A DNA stretch of 64,000 nucleotides from Yoonia tamlensis (GCF_900115105.1 NZ_FOYP01000001.1:1142097-1206096), one strand, 5' to 3'. Counted from the stretch's first letter, positions 1 to 10,478 are shown. Notes: generated by a model from the sequence alone, not told the origin. Numbers and translations are program-made.

Positions 1-173
1 CGCGCATCGGCAAGGACCGGCAGGCGCTGATCATGTCGGGATCCGCAATTTTGCAAGCGTTGATGCGGCTTTGGCCGACAGACCGGCTGTCGGTCGCCGA
101 CCGTGGCCTGCGCGAGGGGCTGCTTTATGCACAAATGTCGGCAGATGGGGTCTTGGAAGACGCGCCATTTTAG
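1..173 (+). CDS. Ppx/GppA-family phosphatase, C-terminal end (partial)
   Basis: The frame starting at base 3 reads for 56 codons to a TAG at 171-173 and is cut by the window edge. The visible tail contains VADRGLREGLL, typical of the C-terminal part of the Ppx/GppA exopolyphosphatase / guanosine pentaphosphate phosphatase family, which hydrolyses polyphosphate or pppGpp. The stop lies 15 bases before rlmE, so the two are probably one transcript. The active site is outside the window, so Ppx and GppA cannot be told apart. Confidence 0.75.
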   Translation, partial: RIGKDRQALIMSGSAILQALMRLWPTDRLSVADRGLREGLLYAQMSADGVLEDAPF

Positions 174-188
174 GCGATAGGCAATAGT

Positions 189-920
189 ATGGCCAAGAAA
201 ACAACAAAAAACACATCCGGACGCGGACAACGCGACCTGACCGTTAAGGTAAAAACCGCCAAAGGGCGCAGGATCAGTTCGACGCTGTGGCTCCAGCGGC
301 AGTTGAACGACCCCTATGTCAAACGTGCGCAGGCCGAAGGCTATCGCGGGCGCGCGGCTTATAAGATATTGGAACTAGACGATAAGTTCCGCTTTCTTGT
401 GCCAGGTGCGCGGATTGTCGATCTTGGCTGCGCGCCGGGTGGCTGGCTGCAGGTTGCGGTCAAACGCGCCAATACGCTGGGCGAACGCAAGAGCAAGGCC
501 CAAGGCTATGTGCTGGGTGTCGACCTGCAAGAGGTCGAGCCGATTGCAGGTGCAGAAATCCACCAGCTTGATTTTCTCGAAGACGATGCGGATCAAAAGG
601 TGATGGGCTGGCTTGGTGGCACTGCAGATGTGGTGATGTCGGATATGGCGGCCTCTGCATCGGGGCACAAGCAAACCGATCACCTGCGCATTATCACACT
701 TTGCGAGGCGGCCGCCCATTTCGCGTTTGACGTGCTGACCGAAGGCGGCACATTTGTCGCCAAAGTGCTGGCCGGCGGCGCAGAGGCGGAATTGAACAAA
801 CTGCTGCGGATGAATTTCACCAAGGTCGCGCATGTCAAACCGCCTGCGTCACGGTCCGATAGTTCCGAAAAATTTGTTGTCGCAACAGGGTTTAAGGGCC
901 GCCAAACCACGCAAGACTGA
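189..920 (+). CDS. rlmE: 23S rRNA 2'-O-methyltransferase RlmE (FtsJ/RrmJ)
   Basis: 243 residues. RlmE methylates the 2'-hydroxyl of U2552 in 23S rRNA, using S-adenosylmethionine, late in 50S assembly. A SAM-binding DLGCAPGGW motif lies at residues 78-86. The family's catalytic K-D-K set fits K59, D152 (in SDMA) and K192. The basic N-terminal extension of about 45 residues is longer than in E. coli, as is usual in alphaproteobacteria. The ATG at 189 follows the upstream phosphatase stop by 15 bases, which suggests co-transcription. Family assignment is secure; methylation of the exact nucleotide is inferred from orthologues. Confidence 0.95.
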   Translation: MAKKTTKNTSGRGQRDLTVKVKTAKGRRISSTLWLQRQLNDPYVKRAQAEGYRGRAAYKILELDDKFRFLVPGARIVDLGCAPGGWLQVAVKRANTLGERKSKAQGYVLGVDLQEVEPIAGAEIHQLDFLEDDADQKVMGWLGGTADVVMSDMAASASGHKQTDHLRIITLCEAAAHFAFDVLTEGGTFVAKVLAGGAEAELNKLLRMNFTKVAHVKPPASRSDSSEKFVVATGFKGRQTTQD

Positions 921-1517
921 TCAGCTTTGTGCGCGCTGCCAGATGTCGAATTCATCCTTGTGCTTTTCGCGCAGACGCGCGGCAACATCTGCCGAAAGCG
1001 TCAATGCCATCCGCGGAGAGACATTTTTTTGCGCAAGATCCAGACGCGTGTTTAGCCGTTTTTCAAGGAAGGCGGCAATCTCGTCTTGTGCCTCATAGCG
1101 AAACAGATGGTCCACGCCGATTTCACCGTCATTGCGGCGCACAAATTTGCTTTGCGAACCGACAGTTGCAAAAGGGGCGGGCTTGCCTTTGCAATATTCC
1201 AGCACGAATGCGTCAAAACTGATGTTGGCGGTGCTGTTTTCATGGCCATGCAATGCCGCGCGTGACCGGTAGCGATACCAGCTTCCCAGCCAGTCAACCG
1301 GCTCGCGCACGATTGCCATGATTTCGGGCGCGTGGCCGATCGAATTTTCTACAAATGGCCGCAAGAATCGGTGATAGCGCCGCATGTGGGCGTGTTTCAT
1401 CGACGATGGCCCGCGCAAAACCATCGCGGCGCGTGGCGCAAGTGCCGCTGATATCGCTGTAGTGCCGGTTTTTGGCACCGCGAGAATAACCAGATTTTCT
1501 TTTGCGAAAACAAGCAT
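921..1517 (-). CDS. Sulfotransferase-family protein
   Basis: 198 residues. A P-loop-like PKTGTT at residues 15-20 matches the 5'-phosphosulfate loop of PAPS-dependent sulfotransferases, and REPVDWLGSWY starting at R70 matches the 3'-phosphate-binding region. Such proteins move sulfate from PAPS to an acceptor, but no acceptor can be predicted. The gene is convergent with rlmE and ends at the base after the rlmE stop. It is divergent from recA across about 190 bases. Similar short roseobacter proteins have sometimes been labelled gamma-glutamyl kinase; nothing here resembles an amino-acid kinase. No signal peptide is visible, so the protein is probably cytoplasmic. Confidence 0.75.
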   Translation of the reverse strand: MLVFAKENLVILAVPKTGTTAISAALAPRAAMVLRGPSSMKHAHMRRYHRFLRPFVENSIGHAPEIMAIVREPVDWLGSWYRYRSRAALHGHENSTANISFDAFVLEYCKGKPAPFATVGSQSKFVRRNDGEIGVDHLFRYEAQDEIAAFLEKRLNTRLDLAQKNVSPRMALTLSADVAARLREKHKDEFDIWQRAQS

Positions 1518-1645
1518 TTAAAATGTGACTTTCATTTCTTTTGCAAGGAACTATAGGTCATCAACACATTTTTAACCACTCTCGTCAAAGCTGTTGATAG
1601 GAAAATTTTAGTTGCAATGTTCCTATTTTGATCTCATGTAAGAGA

Positions 1646-1660
1646 GAACATAAAAAGAAC
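1646..1660 (+). promoter_or_regulatory. LexA (SOS) box upstream of recA
   Basis: The 15-base site GAAC-ATAAAAA-GAAC matches the alphaproteobacterial LexA operator GAAC-N7-GAAC exactly. It lies 50 bases before the recA start. By known LexA biology it would repress recA until DNA damage triggers LexA cleavage. The same consensus, read on the other strand, recurs upstream of imuA. Confidence 0.88.
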
Positions 1661-1709
1661 AAAGCAGTGATTGCCGCCCTGACGGGCGCATGAAATAAGG
1701 GTTGGAAAC

Positions 1710-2786
1710 ATGGCAACGGCAGAGCTTCTCAAAATGGCAGACAAGAAAACCGCGGATAAAGAAAAAGCGCTCGAAAGCGCGCTGGCACAGATCGAACGCC
1801 AGTTCGGCAAGGGCTCGATTATGAAGCTTGGCGGTCAAAATCAAATGGCCGACATCGAAGCGACTTCAACGGGTTCGCTCGGGCTTGATATTGCGCTTGG
1901 TATTGGCGGGCTGCCCAAAGGCCGCATTGTCGAAATCTACGGTCCTGAATCGTCAGGGAAAACCACGCTGACGCTACATGTGATTGCCGAAGAACAGAAA
2001 AAAGGCGGGGTTTGCGCCTTTGTTGACGCCGAACACGCGCTTGACCCGCAATATGCAAAAAAGCTTGGCGTGAACCTTGATGAACTGTTGATTTCGCAAC
2101 CGGATACCGGTGAACAGGCGCTTGAAATCGTTGACACATTGGTGCGATCGGGTGCGGTGTCACTGGTTGTGGTCGATTCTGTTGCCGCATTGACCCCGAA
2201 ATCCGAACTCGAAGGTGATATGGGCGATAGCAGCGTTGGCGTGCATGCGCGTCTGATGTCGCAGGCGATGCGCAAATTGACCGGATCCATTAACCGTTCC
2301 GGCTGCATGGTGATCTTTATTAACCAGATCCGCATGAAGATCGGCGTGATGTTCGGCTCTCCGGAGACCACGACAGGTGGGAACGCGCTGAAATTCTACG
2401 CATCGGTGCGGCTGGATATCCGCCGGATCGGCGCGATCAAGGACCGCGAAGAAGTTGTCGGCAACGCCACCCGCGTGAAGGTTGTCAAAAACAAGGTGGC
2501 CCCGCCGTTCAAGCAGGTCGAATTTGATATCATGTACGGTGAAGGCATTTCCAAAATGGGTGAACTGCTGGATCTGGGCGTCAAAGCGGGGGTTGTTGAA
2601 AAATCCGGCGCTTGGTTCAGCTATGGTGATGAACGCATGGGGCAGGGGCGCGAGAATTCGAAATCCTTCCTGCGCGAAAACCCCGCCATCGCCGAAGAAA
2701 TCGAAGACAAGATTCGCGCAGCGCACGGACTTGATGCAACCGGATTTGTCGGCGGTGCCGATGATGATGATCTGGTCGAAATCTAG
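1710..2786 (+). CDS. recA: Recombinase RecA
   Basis: 358 residues, normal length. RecA forms ATP-dependent filaments on single-stranded DNA, carries out strand exchange, and stimulates LexA self-cleavage. Walker A GPESSGKT is at residues 78-85; the VVVDSVAAL Walker B region and an acidic C-terminus ending in DDDDLVEI are present. The ATG at 1710 is used here; an in-frame ATG at 1734 (MADKKTADK) is a plausible shorter alternative close to many orthologues. It is preceded by a perfect LexA box and followed by a terminator, so it is probably transcribed alone. Confidence 0.98.
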   Translation: MATAELLKMADKKTADKEKALESALAQIERQFGKGSIMKLGGQNQMADIEATSTGSLGLDIALGIGGLPKGRIVEIYGPESSGKTTLTLHVIAEEQKKGGVCAFVDAEHALDPQYAKKLGVNLDELLISQPDTGEQALEIVDTLVRSGAVSLVVVDSVAALTPKSELEGDMGDSSVGVHARLMSQAMRKLTGSINRSGCMVIFINQIRMKIGVMFGSPETTTGGNALKFYASVRLDIRRIGAIKDREEVVGNATRVKVVKNKVAPPFKQVEFDIMYGEGISKMGELLDLGVKAGVVEKSGAWFSYGDERMGQGRENSKSFLRENPAIAEEIEDKIRAAHGLDATGFVGGADDDDLVEI

Positions 2787-2810
2787 GACCGCTGATCGCG
2801 TGACACATGC

Positions 2811-2840
2811 AAAAGGCGGCGCTTTGGCGGCGCCTTTTTC
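2811..2840 (+). terminator. Rho-independent terminator after recA
   Basis: AAAGGCG at 2812-2818 pairs with CGCCTTT at 2831-2837, followed by further T residues. It lies 25 bases after the recA stop. Confidence 0.75.
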
Positions 2841-2944
2841 CGTTTCCGGCCCGCAACCGCCATAAGATATTGCGCGCCCTGTGGACAGTGGGCGGGTGCG
2901 GGGCTATTTCTGCTTGGATTACGCCGCATTTATGAAAGCCTGCC

Positions 2945-5602
2945 ATGACAAGCCTTGCTGAAATCCGATCCACCTACCTGAACTATTTTAGCAAACAGGG
3001 TCACGAGGTTGTCGCCTCGAGCCCGCTTGTGCCGCGCAATGATCCGACCCTGATGTTTACCAATTCGGGCATGGTGCAGTTCAAGAACTGTTTTACGGGC
3101 GTTGATAACCGCGATTATACGCGCGCCACCACAAGCCAGAAATGCGTGCGCGCAGGCGGCAAGCACAATGACCTTGATAACGTCGGAATGACCGCGCGGC
3201 ATCTGACATTTTTTGAAATGCTCGGCAATTTTAGTTTTGGCGATTATTTCAAAGAACAGGCCATCCCCTATGCATGGGAAATGGTGACCAAGGAACTCGA
3301 TATTCCCGCCGAAAAGCTGTTGGTGACGGTTTACCATACTGATGATGAGGCGGCCAATCTTTGGAAAAGGGTTGCAGGTCTGCCTGACGACCGGATCATC
3401 CGCATCCCGACAGATGACAATTTCTGGCGGATGGGGCCAACCGGCCCTTGCGGACCATGCACCGAAATTTTCTATGACCATGGCGATCACATCTGGGGTG
3501 GCCCTCCGGGTTCGCCCGAGGAAGACGGTGACCGGTTTATCGAAATCTGGAACCTTGTTTTCATGCAAAACGAGCAGTTCGAAGACGGCTCCATGAAACC
3601 GCTGCCCAAGCAATCCATTGATACGGGTATGGGGCTTGAGCGGATTTCATCGTTGCTGCAAGGCACGAATAACGTCTTTGAAACCGACTTGATGAAGGCG
3701 CTTGTTGATGCTTCTGCCAACGCGACATCGACAGGCACGGATGACAGCATCATCACGCACCACCGCGTGATTGCCGACCATTTGCGGTCTACGTCGTTTC
3801 TGATTGCCGAAGGTGTCCTGCCATCAAACGAAGGCCGCGGTTATGTGCTGCGCCGGATTATGCGCCGCGCGATGCGTCACGCGCATCTTTTGGGAGCAAA
3901 AGACCCCGTCATGCACCAGCTGGTGCCTGCGCTTGTACAGCAAATGGGGGCCGCTTATCCCGAATTGGGTCAAGGCCAGCGTTTGATCGAAGAAACATTG
4001 CTGAACGAAGAAGTCCGTTTCAAGCAAACTTTGGACCGCGGATTGAAACTGCTTGACGACGAGGTAGCCGATCTGGCCGATGGCGCCGCTTTGCCCGGTG
4101 AGGCCGCGTTCAAACTATACGATACCTATGGTTTCCCGCTTGATCTGACGCAAGACGCGCTGCGCGAACGTGGCGTGAGCGTCGACACAGACGGGTTTGA
4201 CACTGCTATGGCCGCACAAAAGGCCAAGGCGCGCGCCGCGTGGTCCGGCACAGGCGAGGCCGCCGATAGCACGATCTGGTTCGATGTGGCCGACAAACAC
4301 GGCACGACTGATTTTCTGGGCTACGATTCAACCACAGCCGAAGGGCAGATCCTTGCGCTTGTCGCGGATGGCGGGCTTGTCGATAGCGCCGACGGGGCGG
4401 TTCAAATCGTGCTGAACCAATCACCTTTCTATGCGGAATCGGGTGGTCAGGTCGGAGACGCGGGGCATTTGAAAACCGAAACCGGCAGTGCGGAAATCAC
4501 GGATACCAAAAAGGTCGAAGGCGTCTACATTCATTTTGCGCGCGTCACCTCTGGCACGATCAGCAAGGGCCAAGGCGCGGGACTTACGGTTGATCCGACC
4601 CGCCGTGACACGATTCAGGCGAACCATTCGGCAACGCATCTTTTGAACGAGGCGCTGCGCGCAACCTTGGGCGATCATATTGCGCAGCGCGGGTCGCTGA
4701 ATGCGCCCGACCGTTTGCGTTTCGATTTCAGCCACACCAAGGCGCTCACATCGGATGAATTGGCCCGCGTAGAGCGCGAGGTGAACGCCGTGATCCGCCA
4801 GAACACGACCGTCGAAACCCGGATTATGTCGCCCGATGATGCCCGTGCACTGGGCGCGCAGGCACTGTTTGGCGAAAAATACGGTGACGAAGTCCGCGTG
4901 GTGTCGATGGGCCGCAAGGACGGGTCCGGCAAGGGCACGTCAGGCAATACCTATTCGCTTGAACTTTGTGGCGGCACCCATGTGAAGCGCTTGGGTGAAA
5001 TCGGCGCCTTTGTCGCGCTTGGTGATAGCGCGTCAAGTGCCGGCGTGCGCCGGATCGAGGCGCTGACAGGGCAGGCGGCGCTGGACTATCTGCGCGCGCA
5101 GGATGCGGGGCTTGCGGCGACTGCGGCCGTTCTCAAGGCACCGGTGGCCGAGGTCGCCGACCGTGTGAAAGCCTTGCTGGATGAGCGCAAGGCGCTGGCC
5201 AATGAGGTGGCGCAATTGCGCCGCGAGGTTGCAATGGGCGGCGGCGCTGCGCAATCCGTACCGGCAGAGGCGATCAACGGCGTGCCGTTCCAGGCGCAAG
5301 TGCTGCAAGGTGTGACCGGCAAAGACCTGCCCGCCCTGATCGATGAGATGAAAGCGGCAATGGGCAGCGGCGTTGTCTTGTTGATTGCGGATACCGGCGA
5401 TAAGGCGGCTGTAGCGGTTGGCGTGTCCAAAGACTTGACCGACCGTGTGTCGGCCGTGGATATCTTGCGCGCAGTGACCCCTGAATTGGGCGGCAAAGGC
5501 GGCGGTGGCCGCCCAGACATGGCCCAAGGCGGTGGCGCGTCCGCTGACAACGCCGAAGCCGCGATTGCCGCCGCGAAGTCTGTTTTGGAGGGATCGAAAT
5601 GA
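2945..5602 (+). CDS. alaS: Alanine--tRNA ligase AlaRS
   Basis: 885 residues, typical length. It charges tRNA-Ala and clears mischarged Ser/Gly-tRNA-Ala. The N-terminal class II synthetase core starts at [14 protein letters not shown]. The editing domain carries its zinc ligands in HSATH from about residue 561 and CGGTH at 675-679. The C-terminal part is the coiled-coil and glycine-rich C-Ala domain ([15 protein letters not shown]). The stop overlaps the start of the DUF1330 gene by four bases, so the two are translationally coupled. A separate AlaX editing gene occurs at about 60 kb. Confidence 0.98.
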   Translation: MTSLAEIRSTYLNYFSKQGHEVVASSPLVPRNDPTLMFTNSGMVQFKNCFTGVDNRDYTRATTSQKCVRAGGKHNDLDNVGMTARHLTFFEMLGNFSFGDYFKEQAIPYAWEMVTKELDIPAEKLLVTVYHTDDEAANLWKRVAGLPDDRIIRIPTDDNFWRMGPTGPCGPCTEIFYDHGDHIWGGPPGSPEEDGDRFIEIWNLVFMQNEQFEDGSMKPLPKQSIDTGMGLERISSLLQGTNNVFETDLMKALVDASANATSTGTDDSIITHHRVIADHLRSTSFLIAEGVLPSNEGRGYVLRRIMRRAMRHAHLLGAKDPVMHQLVPALVQQMGAAYPELGQGQRLIEETLLNEEVRFKQTLDRGLKLLDDEVADLADGAALPGEAAFKLYDTYGFPLDLTQDALRERGVSVDTDGFDTAMAAQKAKARAAWSGTGEAADSTIWFDVADKHGTTDFLGYDSTTAEGQILALVADGGLVDSADGAVQIVLNQSPFYAESGGQVGDAGHLKTETGSAEITDTKKVEGVYIHFARVTSGTISKGQGAGLTVDPTRRDTIQANHSATHLLNEALRATLGDHIAQRGSLNAPDRLRFDFSHTKALTSDELARVEREVNAVIRQNTTVETRIMSPDDARALGAQALFGEKYGDEVRVVSMGRKDGSGKGTSGNTYSLELCGGTHVKRLGEIGAFVALGDSASSAGVRRIEALTGQAALDYLRAQDAGLAATAAVLKAPVAEVADRVKALLDERKALANEVAQLRREVAMGGGAAQSVPAEAINGVPFQAQVLQGVTGKDLPALIDEMKAAMGSGVVLLIADTGDKAAVAVGVSKDLTDRVSAVDILRAVTPELGGKGGGGRPDMAQGGGASADNAEAAIAAAKSVLEGSK

Positions 5603-5886
5603 GCGCACTCTGGATTGCCCATGTCACTGTGACGGATGACGTGGCCTATAAGAAATACGCCGAACTCGCGGGGCCCGCGATTGCCGATCATGGCGGCACA
5701 TTTATCGCACGCGGTGGCCGCTATGTGCAGCTTGAAGGCAAAGAGCGCCCGCGCAACGTGGTCGCGCGGTTCCCGTCGGTTGAAGCCGCTGTTGAATGTT
5801 ACAATTCCGCTGCCTATCAAGCCGCGCTTGACCACGCGCGCGGCGCGTCAGAGCGTGAATTGCTGGTTGTTGAAATCTCGGAATAA
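5599..5886 (+). CDS. DUF1330 family protein
   Basis: 95 residues, a small ferredoxin-like alpha/beta fold of the dimeric barrel superfamily. The signature [20 protein letters not shown] followed by [18 protein letters not shown] fits DUF1330. The biochemical role of the family is not established. It overlaps alaS by four bases (ATGA) and is followed at once by a strong terminator, so it is the last gene of an alaS operon. No signal peptide is present. Confidence 0.85.
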   Translation: MSALWIAHVTVTDDVAYKKYAELAGPAIADHGGTFIARGGRYVQLEGKERPRNVVARFPSVEAAVECYNSAAYQAALDHARGASERELLVVEISE

Positions 5887-5887
5887 C

Positions 5888-5915
5888 AAAAGGCGCGGCA
5901 ATGACCGCGCCTTTT
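5888..5915 (+). terminator. Rho-independent terminator of the alaS-DUF1330 operon
   Basis: A perfect 11-base-pair stem (AAAAGGCGCGG with CCGCGCCTTTT) around a six-base loop at 5899-5904. The symmetry gives a T-run on both strands, so it may also serve the convergent VOC gene, which ends at 5918. Confidence 0.9.
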
Positions 5916-5917
5916 CC

Positions 5918-6478
5918 TTATACTCTGGTCAGGCTAGGCGCGCGTTCAGCGGTAAGCGCTTCGATCGCGTCGGCCAGATGCACCTTGTCGATACTTGCGT
6001 CAGCCGCGGCCACGCGGATTAGATGCGCGCGGTGTAGCACATGCGTGTGGGTGTAGCCCTGCGGCGGCTCAAACCGGTAGCAGGCTAGTTCGATCAACAT
6101 GCCGCAAGGATCGCGGAAATAAAGGCTGTCCATAAACCCGCGATCCACAGGGCCAGAGTTTGGAATCCGGTGCTCTTTCAGCCGCTCAACCGCCTGATCA
6201 AAGCTGACCTTTGAGACGTTAAACGCTAGGTGGTGCAAATAGCCTTGGCTTTGGTCGACTATCTGGCGTTTGGGCGTGCGATCCTCTGAGGTAAAGACTG
6301 TAATGAGCCGCCCGTCACCCGGATCAAAGTAAAGATGACCAATACTGGGTTCATCCAGATTGGGCTGTTCAAACACAAATGGCATGCCCAGCACGCCTTC
6401 CCAGAAATCAATGGTCGATTGGCGGTCGGCACCCGTGATGGTGATGTGATGCACGCCTTGGCTTTGAAGTTTTTGCAT
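5918..6478 (-). CDS. VOC-family (glyoxalase/dioxygenase-like) protein
   Basis: 186 residues from the ATG at 6478, chosen because AGGAG lies just upstream. Longer in-frame starts up to 6514 lack this. GVHHITITGADRQS near the N-terminus, HLAFNVSK in the middle and MDSLYFRDPCGMLIELACY near the C-terminus show two vicinal-oxygen-chelate modules with His and Glu metal ligands. This arrangement is common in ring-cleaving dioxygenase-like and glyoxalase-like proteins. Substrate unknown. It lies downstream of typA on the same strand but behind a hairpin terminator, so it is probably separately transcribed. Confidence 0.8.
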   Translation of the reverse strand: MQKLQSQGVHHITITGADRQSTIDFWEGVLGMPFVFEQPNLDEPSIGHLYFDPGDGRLITVFTSEDRTPKRQIVDQSQGYLHHLAFNVSKVSFDQAVERLKEHRIPNSGPVDRGFMDSLYFRDPCGMLIELACYRFEPPQGYTHTHVLHRAHLIRVAAADASIDKVHLADAIEALTAERAPSLTRV

Positions 6479-6521
6479 GTTCGGCTCCTGTGCTGATTGC
6501 GACAAAGATAACATGTGCGCA

Positions 6522-6554
6522 CAAATAGAAAAGGCGCCCCATGAGGGACGCCTT
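6522..6554 (-). terminator. Terminator after typA
   Basis: On the minus strand AAGGCG plus CCC pair with GGG plus CGCCTT around a four-base loop, with one mismatch, followed by TTTTCTATTT. It sits between typA and the VOC gene. Confidence 0.75.
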
Positions 6555-6578
6555 GTGCAAAAATGTAAAGCTCAGCAA

Positions 6579-8396
6579 CTATGCAGAGCGGGACTGGCGC
6601 TTGCGCTCGTGCGGATCAAGGTGGCGCTTGCGCAGACGGATCGCGTTTGGCGTCACTTCGACCAGTTCGTCGTCATCGATGTAGGCAATCGCCTGTTCCA
6701 GCGACATGGTGACGGGTGTTGTCAAACGGACCGCTTCGTCAGTGCCGGACGCGCGCACGTTGGTCAGTTTCTTACCCTTCAACGGGTTCACTTCCAGGTC
6801 GTTTTCACGGCTGTGTTCGCCGATGATCATGCCTTGGTAAATGGGTGCCTGCGCGCCGATAAACATCTTGCCGCGATCTTCGAGGTTCCACAGGGCAAAG
6901 GCCACGGATGTCCCGTTTTCCATCGAGATAAGAACGCCCTGACGGCGGCCTTCGATTTTGCCTTTATAAGGGGTTTTACCGTGGAAAATCCGGTTCAAAA
7001 CGCCTGATCCGCGTGTGTCGGTCAGGAATTCACCGTGATAGCCGATCAGCCCGCGTGAAGGCACATGGGCGATAATGCGGGTTTTGCCAGCGCCTGCGGG
7101 TTTCATCTCGACCAATTCACCCTTGCGCGGGCCGGTCAGTTTTTCGACCACAACGCCGGTGTATTCGTCATCAACGTCGATGGTGACCTCTTCGACAGGT
7201 TCCATGCGCACGCCGTCTTCTTCGGTGAAAATCACCTGCGGACGCGAGATTGACAATTCAAACCCTTCGCGGCGCATGTTTTCGATCAAAACACCCATTT
7301 GCAATTCGCCACGGCCCGATACTTCGAACGCGTCGCCAGACGGTGTGTCGGCGATCTTGATCGCGACGTTGACTTCGCATTCTTTTTCCAGACGGTTACG
7401 GATCACGCGCGATTGCACGTGTTTACCGTCACGACCCGCAAGTGGGCTGTCGTTGATGCCAAAAGTCACTGTGATGGTCGGCGGATCAATCGGCTGGGCA
7501 GGGATGGCAGTATCGATGCTGACATCACATAGCGTGTCGGCAACTGTCGCTTTGGTCATGCCCGCGATGGTCACAATATCACCGGCTTCGGCGACGTCGA
7601 TCGGCTGTTGCGACAACCCGCGGAACGCCAGAATTTTGGACACGCGGAACTGTTCGATCTTGTCGCCCTTGCGCGACAGCGCCTTGATGGTTTCGCCTGC
7701 GCGCAATGTGCCGGCCTCGACACGGCCGGTCAGAATGCGGCCGATAAACGGATCGGCTGACAGGGTTGTCGCCAGCATCTGGAACGGTTCGTCCTTGCGG
7801 GTAATTTGTTTGGGGGTCGGCACGTGCTTGACGATCATGTCAAACAGCGCGTCAAGGTTCTTGCGCGGCCCGTCCAGTTCATTGTCACACCAGCCAGAAC
7901 GGCCAGAGGCAAACATTGTCGGGAAATCAAGCTGATCATCGTCAGCTTCAAGCGCTGCAAACAGATCGAACACGGAATCAACCGCCTGATCAGGTTCACC
8001 GTCGGGTTTGTCGACCTTGTTCACAACAACGATCGGGCGCAGGCCCAGCGCCAATGCTTTGGACGTCACAAATTTGGTCTGTGGCATCGGGCCTTCGGCG
8101 GCATCCACCAGCAGAACAACACCGTCAACCATCGACAGAATGCGTTCGACTTCACCACCAAAATCGGCGTGGCCGGGGGTATCAACGATGTTGATCCGCG
8201 TGCCTTTCCATTCAACCGAAGTACACTTCGCAAGGATCGTGATGCCACGCTCGCGTTCGATGTCATTGCTGTCCATCGCGCGTTCTTGGGTGGCTTCGTT
8301 TTCCCGGTAAACGCCGGATTGCTTGAGTAGTTCGTCAACAAGTGTCGTCTTGCCGTGGTCAACGTGCGCGATGATCGCGATATTGCGGATATCCAT
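6579..8396 (-). CDS. typA: Ribosome-associated GTPase TypA/BipA
   Basis: 605 residues from the ATG at 8396 ([19 protein letters not shown]), which matches family length; an upstream extension to 8447 is not supported. BipA is an EF-G-like translational GTPase that helps 50S assembly and stress adaptation. G-motifs seen: AHVDHGKT at residues 10-17, [18 protein letters not shown] and NKVDKP. An AAGG ribosome-binding site precedes the start. It is monocistronic, with a terminator after it. Confidence 0.97.
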   Translation of the reverse strand: MDIRNIAIIAHVDHGKTTLVDELLKQSGVYRENEATQERAMDSNDIERERGITILAKCTSVEWKGTRINIVDTPGHADFGGEVERILSMVDGVVLLVDAAEGPMPQTKFVTSKALALGLRPIVVVNKVDKPDGEPDQAVDSVFDLFAALEADDDQLDFPTMFASGRSGWCDNELDGPRKNLDALFDMIVKHVPTPKQITRKDEPFQMLATTLSADPFIGRILTGRVEAGTLRAGETIKALSRKGDKIEQFRVSKILAFRGLSQQPIDVAEAGDIVTIAGMTKATVADTLCDVSIDTAIPAQPIDPPTITVTFGINDSPLAGRDGKHVQSRVIRNRLEKECEVNVAIKIADTPSGDAFEVSGRGELQMGVLIENMRREGFELSISRPQVIFTEEDGVRMEPVEEVTIDVDDEYTGVVVEKLTGPRKGELVEMKPAGAGKTRIIAHVPSRGLIGYHGEFLTDTRGSGVLNRIFHGKTPYKGKIEGRRQGVLISMENGTSVAFALWNLEDRGKMFIGAQAPIYQGMIIGEHSRENDLEVNPLKGKKLTNVRASGTDEAVRLTTPVTMSLEQAIAYIDDDELVEVTPNAIRLRKRHLDPHERKRQSRSA

Positions 8397-8476
8397 AGGT
8401 CTGCCTTTTGGGTAAGTTGACGCGCGGATACCGTGCAATCGCAGCAAAAGCTAGCCCTTAATCGCAAGACGGGGCG

Positions 8477-8812
8477 TTAGTGTGTGGATGTATTGGAAAA
8501 TAGGTGGATTACGATGATGCCAAGCAGGATCAGCGATATCCCGAAGACCGCAGGCAAATCAAGCTTTTGCCCGAATACCGCGTATCCGATCCCCGCGATC
8601 AGGACGATCCCCAGCCCCGACCATATCGCATAAAGGATCCCGACAGGCATCACCTTGAGAGCAAGCGCCAAAAGATAGAACGACGCCGCATAAGACACCA
8701 CGACGATCACCGAAGGCCAAAGCCGCGTGAATTGCGCGCTGGCTTGCAAGGCAGAAGTGCCGATGGTTTCGGTGACAATTGCAAGTATAAGGTGGATATA
8801 ATGTGCAGGCAT
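8477..8812 (-). CDS. Small multidrug resistance (SMR/EmrE-type) efflux protein
   Basis: 111 residues from the ATG at 8812, four predicted membrane helices, exact SMR size. The first helix carries the essential glutamate (E15 in AIVTETIGTSAL) that binds proton and cationic drug in turn. RLWPSVIVVVSYAASFYLLALAL and GILYAIWSGLGIVLI match EmrE closely, so the drug/proton antiporter branch is more likely than the guanidinium exporter branch. EmrE-type proteins work as antiparallel dimers in the inner membrane. The region up to the divergent lipoprotein gene (8813-8982) must hold both promoters. The ribosome-binding site is weak. Confidence 0.92.
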   Translation of the reverse strand: MPAHYIHLILAIVTETIGTSALQASAQFTRLWPSVIVVVSYAASFYLLALALKVMPVGILYAIWSGLGIVLIAGIGYAVFGQKLDLPAVFGISLILLGIIVIHLFSNTSTH

Positions 8813-8982
8813 AGCGCAGGGATAGCGCAACCGCCTGCGGCTGTCTGCGCAAATTTCTTCCAAATGCAAAAAAATCTCAACTAAGCGCATGACACCTATA
8901 GAGGTCTGAACAGCAGACGTTATAGTCGGCATAATTGTGCGATCGCGCGCGCTCACGAACAAACATACACAAAGGGTTTTCA

Positions 8983-9828
8983 ATGGTCACCACGGCGACA
9001 AAATCGATGGCATTTATGGCCTTGCTTGCAACAACGGCCTGCGGCGGTGGCGGCGGTGACAATCCAGTTGTGTCGCCAACGCCAAACGGTTTGCCCTATG
9101 GTGCCACCGGTCAGGATCTGGCCGATGCTGAAGGCGTGCAAATGTCGCTCGCAGCAGCAGCGCTTAGCAGCACTGGCGTTTCAGTGGTCCAAGGCGGGAG
9201 CGTGACGCTTGCCACCGATTTTTTGACCGGAGGTCCTGCAAATCAGGGCGCATTGGACGCCACAATCGAAATCTTCGGAGAAGTCGTAACCATCACAAAC
9301 GGCAGCGGGACATTGTCCAACGGCCATTCTGTGACGCTCATTTACGAACCTGACCGGTCCGGGCAATATGCGGGCGCGGTTTCATTGACAACATTCAACA
9401 CCTCCGGCGGCCAATCGGGCGAAGTCGGCTATGTCTTTGGTTTTGAAACCGACCCTGCGGATATGCAGGTGACCGGAACGGCGACATATAGCGGCGGGTT
9501 TGTCGCAAACGGGTTCGCCGGACTTGGGGCCGCCGAATACGAAGGCACGATCACAATCGCGGTGAATTTCGCGGGCCCTGTTTCGGGGTCGCTTGACGGG
9601 ATGCTTGATGGCACAACCGCGCTGGATTTGAACCTTTCGGGCGGCGCATTGTCGGGGAATGGTATTACGGCAGGGCTGACATGTGCTGCGGGCTGTACAG
9701 GCGGGGCAGGTGATCTGGACGCGTCGTTCTATGGCCCAAACGCCGAAGAATTGGGTGGCGTTCTTGCGATTGACTCAAACGTCTTTGAAGGTGCCGGCAC
9801 GTTTATCATAACCGTGACAGGGCTTTAG
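8983..9828 (+). CDS. TbpB-like beta-barrel lipoprotein (transferrin-binding-protein-like fold)
   Basis: 281 residues from the ATG at 8983. The N-terminus is a lipoprotein-type signal ending in LLATTAC with candidate lipidated Cys20, then a Gly run and a low-complexity linker. The rest is Gly/Thr/Ser-rich beta strand. The last 80 residues contain LDGMLDGTTALDLNLSGG and ASFYGPNAEELGGVLAI, resembling the F-x-GP-x-A-x-E-x-GG signature of TbpB/Slam-dependent surface lipoprotein barrels. No TbpA receptor or Slam translocator is nearby. Ligand unknown. A longer in-frame start at 8935 would bury the signal peptide and is rejected. The stop codon overlaps that of the convergent YitT gene. Confidence 0.7.
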   Translation: MVTTATKSMAFMALLATTACGGGGGDNPVVSPTPNGLPYGATGQDLADAEGVQMSLAAAALSSTGVSVVQGGSVTLATDFLTGGPANQGALDATIEIFGEVVTITNGSGTLSNGHSVTLIYEPDRSGQYAGAVSLTTFNTSGGQSGEVGYVFGFETDPADMQVTGTATYSGGFVANGFAGLGAAEYEGTITIAVNFAGPVSGSLDGMLDGTTALDLNLSGGALSGNGITAGLTCAAGCTGGAGDLDASFYGPNAEELGGVLAIDSNVFEGAGTFIITVTGL

Positions 9829-10436
9829 CGCGCGACATACCGATCGGGGCGGTGGTTGACAGCAATTGTCAGGTTGATGATCACCGCGCCCAGCAGCGAC
9901 CAGATAACAAGGTTGAACGGCAGGATGAAAAACGCAAAGCTGAATAGCACCGCGTCGATCACCAGCTGGAAATAACCGGCGCGAAAACCGGTTGCGTCCT
10001 GCACAATCAGCGCCATCACCCCAAAACCACCCAAAGACCCGTTGTGGCGGAACATGGCGAGCAACCCCACACCCGTGGTGCAGCCCGCGATGACAGCACC
10101 CAACCAGGGCGTTATGCTGCCCATTTGCCAGCCTAAGGGCAAAAATTCGGTCACCGCAGATAGCACCGTAACAGAAATCAATGATTTGAGCGTGAACATC
10201 GGGCCAAGCCGAAAATAGGCCAGCGCGTAAAACGGTATATTGATCACAAAGAACACGGCGCCAAAGGACCAGCCGGTCAAATAGCTGATAATAACCGCAA
10301 GCCCTGCAGTTTGTCCGGTGATCAGTCCGATATGTGTCAACACATGCAAACCGATGCCGCACAAGAACACGCCAAGCGCCAGCCCTTGCAGGTCGTCGAT
10401 GACGCTATGTTTGGGTGATCGCGGAGATTCGGTCAT
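9825..10436 (-). CDS. YitT family membrane protein
   Basis: 203 residues with five or six hydrophobic segments: LALGVFLCGIGLHVL, TAGLAVIISYLTGWSFG, FFVINIPFYALAYF, a Gly-rich segment around GAVIAGCTTGVGLLAMF, and two C-terminal helices. The TGQTAGLAVIISYLTGWSFG and NIPFYALAYFRLG blocks are typical of YitT/DUF161 proteins. They lie in the inner membrane and their transport role, if any, is undefined. The C-terminal DUF2179 domain of longer Bacillus YitT proteins is absent, as is common in Proteobacteria. It is convergent with the lipoprotein gene, with overlapping stop codons. Confidence 0.85.
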   Translation of the reverse strand: MTESPRSPKHSVIDDLQGLALGVFLCGIGLHVLTHIGLITGQTAGLAVIISYLTGWSFGAVFFVINIPFYALAYFRLGPMFTLKSLISVTVLSAVTEFLPLGWQMGSITPWLGAVIAGCTTGVGLLAMFRHNGSLGGFGVMALIVQDATGFRAGYFQLVIDAVLFSFAFFILPFNLVIWSLLGAVIINLTIAVNHRPDRYVAR

Positions 10437-10478
10437 AGTGCGAACCTAGGTCATAACTACTGACCTTTGCAATGTGCT

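Noticed and set aside
7075..7935. A 286-codon plus-strand open frame
   Set aside because: Antisense to typA, with Ser-rich text typical of a reversed GC-rich gene.
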